DNA of 20,471 nt from a virus. Positions 15,734-20,471 of this stretch are shown one piece after another. A program made the translations under genes and the position numbers. The notes under the pieces are model-generated. The model worked only from the letters and a program-made list of their open reading frames with translations, was not told the DNA's origin and ran no database searches. Location: positions 1 through 20,471 of IMG/VR virus record IMGVR_UViG_3300042691_004977; one strand, written 5' to 3'. How positions within the stretch are numbered: position 1 is the stretch's first letter; each line of letters begins with the position of its first letter.

Positions 15734-18142
15734 ATGGCTACTAAAAAAGTACAATTTATTCTAGATGTTGATGGCAAACCAATTGACGTCGCTATTGATA
15801 AAACGTTAAACTTAAAACAACAATTTAGGGAATTAACCAAAGAGATTAATAAAACTAAAGAAGGTACAAAAGAGTTTGAATTATTATCAACTAAATTAGG
15901 CGATGTTAAAGATAATATGGAAAGTACTACCGCTAAGTCAAGAGACTTATTTGGTAGTTTATCTTTATTACCTGGTCCTGTTGGAATGTTTGCTGGTCAG
16001 GTAGATAATGCCATAGGTAGTTTAAAACTATTCTCGTCATTTAATTTAAAAGACTTAAAATTCCAATTAGGTGAAACTCTTAATGACTTTAAGGATATAG
16101 CCTCAAATATAGGTAAAGCTACTGGTATTACAAAAATATATACAGTATTAAATAATGCTTTAGCTAAGTCATTTGTTGCTGTTGGTGTTGGAGAAACAGC
16201 TGCGGCAGCTGGTGCTAGAGCGTTTGCAGCTGCGTTAACTGCCACTGGTATTGGTGCGTTGGTTGTATTATTAGGTGTAGCTGCGTCTGCACTTTATGAT
16301 ATGGCTACTGGTGAAGATGAGGCCAAGGCAGCAACTGATAGATTAAATAGATCGTTAGAAACCCAAAACCAATTATTAGATGCTAATCAAAAGGCAGCAA
16401 AAAGAAGAAGTGCTGAATATATTGCCACATTAAAAGCTCTTGGTAAATCTGAAAAAGAAATTAGAGATGCACAAATTAAACAAGCATATTCTGATTATGA
16501 AGAAGCGTATAATGCTGAAAATGCCGCTAGAAAACTTTATAATGATAATTTAGGTAAGGCTGATGCTGAGGGCTTAAAGAAACTTGAGGACAATCTTGAT
16601 AAAAGAATTGAGGCTACAAAAGACGCATATTCAAACTATATTGTAACTGGTAGAAATGCTCAAGCAGCAGAATTGGCGGAACAAAAAGCAGCAAATCAAA
16701 AATCTGTTGATGCTAATAAGCAAAAACAAGAAAAGATTGCTCAAGATAATAAAGCAGCAAATGAAATGTTGCTTGATTTACAAAGGGAAAATGCTGCATT
16801 AGCTTTAACAGATGAAAGAGCTAGACAAGATCAAGAATTAAAAAATGCTAAATTAGCTGAAGAAGATAAGATCAAAGAATTGCAAATATCCCAAGAAAAG
16901 AAAAATGCAATTTTATCACAGATTAATATAAAATATACAGCAAAACAAAAAGATTTAGATGTTAAAAGAAAAGAAGAAGATTTAAAAGCAGAAGAAGAAT
17001 TTAATAATAAAGTTGCTGAAATTAGATTATCTGCAATAAAAGATGAGACAGAAAGAACTATTGAACAAAGACAAGTAAAGTATCAACAAGACTTGAAAGA
17101 TCTAGAAGCTGATAAACAGTTCATTAAAAAATCTGAAGAAGAAAAAGCTAAGATAAGAAAAGATTTAGCGACAGCAGCAGAAAATGAAATAGCTAAAATT
17201 AAACTTGAAGCTAAATTAAAACAAGACGCAATTGACAAAGGTGAAGCAGATGCTAGATTTGTGCGTTTAATGTCTGGTGCTCAATTAGATTTAGATTTAC
17301 AACGTAAATTACTAGAAGATAAAAAAGCTGCTGATGACAAATACTATGCTGAGCAATTGGCTAGAGAAGGATTGACAGCAGATCAAATAAGAGAGATAAA
17401 TGATAGAAAGTTAGCTGATCAAATTGGTTATACTGAAAAATCAAATCAGATTGAAAGAGATAGAGTAGCGGTTAGACAAAAAGCTTTAGACGATATTATA
17501 TCAATTGTAGGTGCTGAAAGTGATTTAGGTAGAGCAGCATTAATTGCTAAACAAATATTATTAGCTAAAGAGTTGGTAATGGAGGCTAAGAAAACCATAA
17601 CATTCTCAGCACAAGCTGCTGCTCGTTCAACTGTAGCGGTAGCTGAAGGTACTGCACAAACAGCAAAAGTTGGTTTCCCACAAAACGTACCATTATTAAT
17701 TGCTTATGCTGCACAAGCTGCTGGTATTATTTCAGCAATTGCTTCTGCTGTAAAATCAGCTAAAGGTGCTTCTAGTGGTGGTGGTGAAGGTAGTGGAACA
17801 ATGCCAACTGGAGAAAATTTGGGTAGAAACTATGAGTCTGGAGGTATGATCAACGGACCAAGACACGCTCAGGGCGGTGTTATGATTAATGCTGAGGGTG
17901 GTGAAGCTGTAATGACAAGAGGTGCTGTAACAATGTTCGCACCACTATTATCGGCTATGAACCAAATGGGAGGCGGAACATCATTTAATAGTGCTGTTGG
18001 CCAAGCATTACCAGATGCTCCAGCTGTTACTAATCCAGCATTAAATCAACAACCAATGATAATGAAAACATATGTAGTTAGTAATGAATTAACAACTGAA
18101 GCTGAAAGACAAAGTAGATTAAAAGATTTATCAACATTATAA
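15734..18142 (+). CDS. Tail tape measure protein
   Basis: The tape measure sets tail length and is packed in the tail tube. The protein has 802 residues. The N-terminus (~1-70) is polar and coiled-coil-like (KQQFRELTKEINKTKEGTKE). A hydrophobic Ala/Gly-rich segment lies at ~142-190 (ALTATGIGALVVLLGVAASA). A long charged helical region (~195-610) is rich in Glu, Lys, Ala and Gln. A second hydrophobic segment is at ~622-680 (VPLLIAYAAQAAGIISAIAS), then a Gly-rich stretch. The end, YESGGMINGPRHAQGGVMIN with EGGEAVMTRGAVTMFAPLLS, is characteristic of Bacteroidota phage tape measures. No lytic transglycosylase or peptidase domain is seen. At ~0.15 nm per residue, 802 residues suggest a tail of ~120 nm. 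The stop couples to the next gene through TAATATG. Confidence 0.88.
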   Translation: MATKKVQFILDVDGKPIDVAIDKTLNLKQQFRELTKEINKTKEGTKEFELLSTKLGDVKDNMESTTAKSRDLFGSLSLLPGPVGMFAGQVDNAIGSLKLFSSFNLKDLKFQLGETLNDFKDIASNIGKATGITKIYTVLNNALAKSFVAVGVGETAAAAGARAFAAALTATGIGALVVLLGVAASALYDMATGEDEAKAATDRLNRSLETQNQLLDANQKAAKRRSAEYIATLKALGKSEKEIRDAQIKQAYSDYEEAYNAENAARKLYNDNLGKADAEGLKKLEDNLDKRIEATKDAYSNYIVTGRNAQAAELAEQKAANQKSVDANKQKQEKIAQDNKAANEMLLDLQRENAALALTDERARQDQELKNAKLAEEDKIKELQISQEKKNAILSQINIKYTAKQKDLDVKRKEEDLKAEEEFNNKVAEIRLSAIKDETERTIEQRQVKYQQDLKDLEADKQFIKKSEEEKAKIRKDLATAAENEIAKIKLEAKLKQDAIDKGEADARFVRLMSGAQLDLDLQRKLLEDKKAADDKYYAEQLAREGLTADQIREINDRKLADQIGYTEKSNQIERDRVAVRQKALDDIISIVGAESDLGRAALIAKQILLAKELVMEAKKTITFSAQAAARSTVAVAEGTAQTAKVGFPQNVPLLIAYAAQAAGIISAIASAVKSAKGASSGGGEGSGTMPTGENLGRNYESGGMINGPRHAQGGVMINAEGGEAVMTRGAVTMFAPLLSAMNQMGGGTSFNSAVGQALPDAPAVTNPALNQQPMIMKTYVVSNELTTEAERQSRLKDLSTL

Positions 18143-18143
18143 T

Positions 18144-18275
18144 ATGGCGAAAACAAAATCAGCTGGAAACAGCCACAAAATCAGTTTTGGAAAACGTAAA
18201 TCTCAACCTAATGGTAAAAAGTCTTATGGACCAAAATCTCAGAAACCTAAGCCTTATAAAGGCCAAGGGCGTTAG
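18144..18275 (+). CDS. Small highly basic protein, 43 aa
   Basis: ATG at 18144, one base after the tape measure stop, and TAG at 18273-18275 encode 43 residues beginning [20 protein letters not shown] and ending YKGQGR. Lys and Arg make up about a third. The [16 protein letters not shown] end resembles short basic proteins I recall next to head genes in Bacteroidota phages. The role is unknown; a DNA- or capsid-binding accessory is conceivable. Its last 29 bases overlap the 3' end of the antisense HNH gene, so the C-terminus is constrained by, or was reshaped by, that gene. Confidence 0.72.
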   Translation: MAKTKSAGNSHKISFGKRKSQPNGKKSYGPKSQKPKPYKGQGR

Positions 18276-18678
18276 AATATGCTTTATTTGCTTCTTCTAA
18301 TGTTTTAAAAGTACCTAAATAAATTTGTTTTTTATTATGATAAATTTTAGTATGATATGTCCCACTTTTAGTAATAGAAACACCAGGATTTATACTTTTG
18401 AAATAATGAGTAACGTTTTGACGATTTGTACACCATTCAAGATTTTCTACTCTATTATCGGTTTTATCGCCATTAATATGATTTACTTGTGGAAGATTAT
18501 TGGGATTTGGTATAAAAGCGTCAGCAACCAATCTATGAACTTGATAATCCTTTTTATACAAAGAAACGGTTGGGTACCCCTTTGTTACAAGAAATGGTTT
18601 AAGATATTTTTTGGATATATTAGACCAAATCCGACCATCGGAATGAATGATGTAGTTATTGTCAAACGATTTTTCCAT
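18247..18678 (-). CDS. HNH homing endonuclease with AP2-like DNA-binding domain
   Basis: The only leftward gene, encoding 143 residues. Residues ~9-40 ([20 protein letters not shown]) look like a NUMOD4-type segment. The HNH_3-like core at ~48-90 includes [23 protein letters not shown] with the central N66-H67 pair, and [10 protein letters not shown]. Residues ~105-140 ([20 protein letters not shown], then AYSNAL) resemble an AP2-type DNA-binding domain. This layout is typical of free-standing phage homing endonucleases, which cut related genomes and spread by repair. The catalytic residues appear intact. Its 3' end overlaps the small basic gene by 29 bases. A Bacteroidota promoter lies directly upstream, so it can be expressed apart from the structural operon. 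Confidence 0.9.
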   Translation of the reverse strand: MEKSFDNNYIIHSDGRIWSNISKKYLKPFLVTKGYPTVSLYKKDYQVHRLVADAFIPNPNNLPQVNHINGDKTDNRVENLEWCTNRQNVTHYFKSINPGVSITKSGTYHTKIYHNKKQIYLGTFKTLEEANKAYSNALGLYKA

Positions 18679-18682
18679 AGAC

Positions 18683-18713
18683 CAAAGATAGGTATTTATA
18701 GTTAAATAACAAA
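18683..18713 (-). promoter_or_regulatory. Bacteroidota-type promoter for the HNH gene
   Basis: On the minus strand, TTTG (18713-18710), 19 bases, then TATCTTTG (18690-18683) matches the Bacteroidota consensus TTTG-N19/20-TAnnTTTG. Only four bases (GTCT) separate the -7 box from the ATG, so the transcript would be leaderless or nearly so. The -33 element touches the rightward AT motif at 18713-18728. Confidence 0.72.
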
Positions 18714-18728
18714 AATTTATATTTAATA
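18713..18728 (+). promoter_or_regulatory. AT-rich start motif, copy 3
   Basis: AAATTTATATTTAATA, identical over 16 bases to 2020-2035, ends 2 bases before the ATG at 18731. Both of these copies are also preceded by AAATAACAAA (2004-2013 and 18704-18713). It would serve the head gene cut off from its upstream neighbours by the antisense HNH gene. Confidence 0.5.
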
Positions 18729-18730
18729 GT

Positions 18731-20471
18731 ATGGAGAAAGAAAGAATATACGAACTAAGAATAGATGATGAAGATCCAATATCGGGTGTTGATCAAATAT
18801 CTTTAGTTGATGAACCAGCCATTGAGGTTAACTGGGTGGCATTTAACAAACATAAGAATGTATTTCATATACCAGAAAATGAAGATGAAAAGTATCTAGA
18901 GATGCTTATGTCTAAAGCTGAATTAGAGGAAGATCTATTCAAACAAGGATATGTTGTTGACTTTATTGAAGTACTAGACGGTAAGGATGATTTTGCTACT
19001 AACCCAAATGCTGAGTCAGAATGGGATGAAGATGAGTTTAAGATCAGATACAAATATATGCTTAATCCACGTATTACTGGTCAAGCATCAGTAATATCAA
19101 CTACAAGAACATTCTGTAGAGATTTAGTTAATAAAAATTACGTATGGCGCGTTGAAGAGATGGATAGTCTTACCAATGAGTTTGGTGAGAGTGCTTTGGT
19201 TTGGAGAGGTGGATATAACTGCAGACACGTATGGGGAAAGATTAGATATAAGAAAGATGCTACAATTATTAACAAAGCATCTGTAAATAAAGGTAAAGCG
19301 ATGGATGGTGACTTTCCAAGTGGATTGGCACCAGATTTAGATGTGATTGGTTATGAGCAACCAAATACGGTTACTAATACTGTAATTCGTTCTGTACAAG
19401 AAGGAACTGCAAAACCATCAACCATTCGTAATCTAGGTTTATCAAAACAACAAATGGAAATTGATGATCAAAACGTAAATGTATTTGGTTATCATACAAG
19501 ATATTTTGCACTATGTCCTGGTGCACAAGCATTATTCAAGCACTTATCAGAAATGCCAAATGTATCAGAAGATGCTGTAGGTATGATTAGAAGTGCTGCA
19601 CAAGCTGCAGATAATGTTTTTAGAATTGAATACGAGGTATTAAAAGCAGAAAATGCTACAGAACATCAATACGAAGAAGCTGTGGTATTGGTTGACGATA
19701 TGGTGGATATTATGACTGAAGTTGATAATATCGTTGGTATGGATCACGATGTGTCATTTATGTATGGTCACTTAGATAAGATAGCTGACTATGTTAAAGA
19801 AGAGTTGGGATATGATGTGGGTGGTATAACTGGTTATGTTGATCCGGGAATTACTGGTAAAACAAGATCTAAATTTGAAACCTATAATGATTATCCTGAA
19901 GCAGCTAAAAATAATGCTTGTAAGGTACTCAGATGGAGAGATGAACACGGTGATGAAGTTAGAGGAATGACTAGGGTAGGTTGGACCAGAGCTAACCAAT
20001 TGTGCAAAGGTGAGAACATCTCAGAGTCAACGATTGCTCGTATGGCTGCTTTTGCTAGACACAGAAGAAATGCTGAAGTGTCACCAGAGTTTAAAGCAAC
20101 ACCTTGGAAAGATAGAGGTTATGTAGCTTGGTTAGGATGGGGTGGAACAACTGGTGTAGAATGGGCTGCAAACAAATTAGAGAGCATTAGAAAGAAGCAA
20201 ATGTCAAAACAAGAGTTTGCTACCGATGATGAAAAAAGAGTCGTTATGGGGCCAGCAATGATCCCAGAATTGAAGATATTCCGTAAGGATGGTTTAGGCA
20301 ATCCGTATTATGTATTTTTCTCAGCAGAAACAATTAAGATGATTGCTGAAAAATATATGCGTAACAAGTATCTTGATAACAATGATGAGATGCATAATGG
20401 AAAACCAGTACAAGATGTTTACGTAATTGAGTCTTGGATTAAAGAAAGTTACGAAGACAAATCAAATAAAT
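18731..20471 (+). CDS. Head morphogenesis protein with XkdF-like protease domain and large internal insertion, 3' partial
   Basis: 580 residues are visible, open at the right edge. Residues ~4-40 ([30 protein letters not shown]) match the N-terminus of XkdF-like (Peptidase_S78_2) proteins. Their protease part resumes at ~497-580 ([52 protein letters not shown]) and continues off the window. Between them lie ~430 extra residues. About 125-165 ([23 protein letters not shown]) resembles the C-terminal Cys-His motif of Mu F/SPP1 gp7-type minor head proteins. About 385-490 ([36 protein letters not shown]) is a module I recall from phage structural polyproteins. It probably acts in prohead maturation as protease plus minor head protein. 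The catalytic residues lie beyond or near the edge and were not identified. Confidence 0.72.
   Translation, partial: MEKERIYELRIDDEDPISGVDQISLVDEPAIEVNWVAFNKHKNVFHIPENEDEKYLEMLMSKAELEEDLFKQGYVVDFIEVLDGKDDFATNPNAESEWDEDEFKIRYKYMLNPRITGQASVISTTRTFCRDLVNKNYVWRVEEMDSLTNEFGESALVWRGGYNCRHVWGKIRYKKDATIINKASVNKGKAMDGDFPSGLAPDLDVIGYEQPNTVTNTVIRSVQEGTAKPSTIRNLGLSKQQMEIDDQNVNVFGYHTRYFALCPGAQALFKHLSEMPNVSEDAVGMIRSAAQAADNVFRIEYEVLKAENATEHQYEEAVVLVDDMVDIMTEVDNIVGMDHDVSFMYGHLDKIADYVKEELGYDVGGITGYVDPGITGKTRSKFETYNDYPEAAKNNACKVLRWRDEHGDEVRGMTRVGWTRANQLCKGENISESTIARMAAFARHRRNAEVSPEFKATPWKDRGYVAWLGWGGTTGVEWAANKLESIRKKQMSKQEFATDDEKRVVMGPAMIPELKIFRKDGLGNPYYVFFSAETIKMIAEKYMRNKYLDNNDEMHNGKPVQDVYVIESWIKESYEDKSNK

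Noticed and set aside
18251-18263. GCCTT-ATA-AAGGC inverted repeat as a terminator after the tape measure
   Set aside because: The stem is only five pairs, lies inside coding sequence of two genes, and has no T tract after it on either strand.
18325-18705. 126-codon rightward frame opposite the HNH gene
   Set aside because: The HNH frame has clear motifs and its own promoter. The opposite frame is a hydrophobic, Ile/Phe-rich mirror with no recognisable domain and runs into the next gene's leader.

Overview
The window is a strongly AT-rich, almost fully coding stretch of a tailed bacteriophage (Caudoviricetes) structural region. Three things point to a host in the Bacteroidota. Start codons lack Shine-Dalgarno boxes and sit in A/T-only leaders, usually as TAATATG. 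One gene has a near-perfect Bacteroidota promoter (TTTG, 19 bases, TATCTTTG). The proteins resemble structural proteins I associate with uncultured freshwater or marine phages of this group. Every gene runs rightward except one HNH endonuclease. No tRNA, CRISPR array, insertion sequence or integrase was seen.

Layout: the 3' part of the large terminase (3-1193); a gene split by a nine-T run into two overlapping frames, best read as a frameshifted tail-assembly-chaperone-like protein (1195-2009); a protein made of two tandem copies of one domain (2040-3041); a 46-residue protein (3053-3193); a 1192-residue Ser/Gly-rich tail fibre with a C1q-like end (3195-6773); an HK97-gp10-like neck protein (6775-7260); a 524-residue tail/baseplate protein (7262-8836); an 1859-residue tail-tip protein with a hub-like N-terminal part and many beta modules (8840-14419); a 352-residue Cys- and Pro-Thr-rich adhesin (14453-15511); a 67-residue protein (15526-15729); the tape measure (15734-18142); a 43-residue basic protein (18144-18275); the antisense HNH endonuclease (18247-18678); and the start of a head protein that combines an XkdF-like protease with a large internal insertion (18731 to the right edge).

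Together these genes package DNA (terminase), join head to tail (neck and possibly terminator proteins), set tail length (tape measure with the chaperone-like protein), and build a tail tip and adhesins that would contact the host. Tail genes lie between the terminase and the head protease, so the portal and major capsid genes are presumably to the right of the window. No major tail protein was recognised. There is no gene-free stretch above 300 bases; the largest gap is the 52 bases between the divergent HNH and head-protein starts.

The points most worth following are the T9 frameshift, the 16-base AT motif shared by three gene starts, the stereotyped TAATATG stop-start junctions, the self-promoted antisense HNH gene, and the nested domain insertion in the head protease protein.
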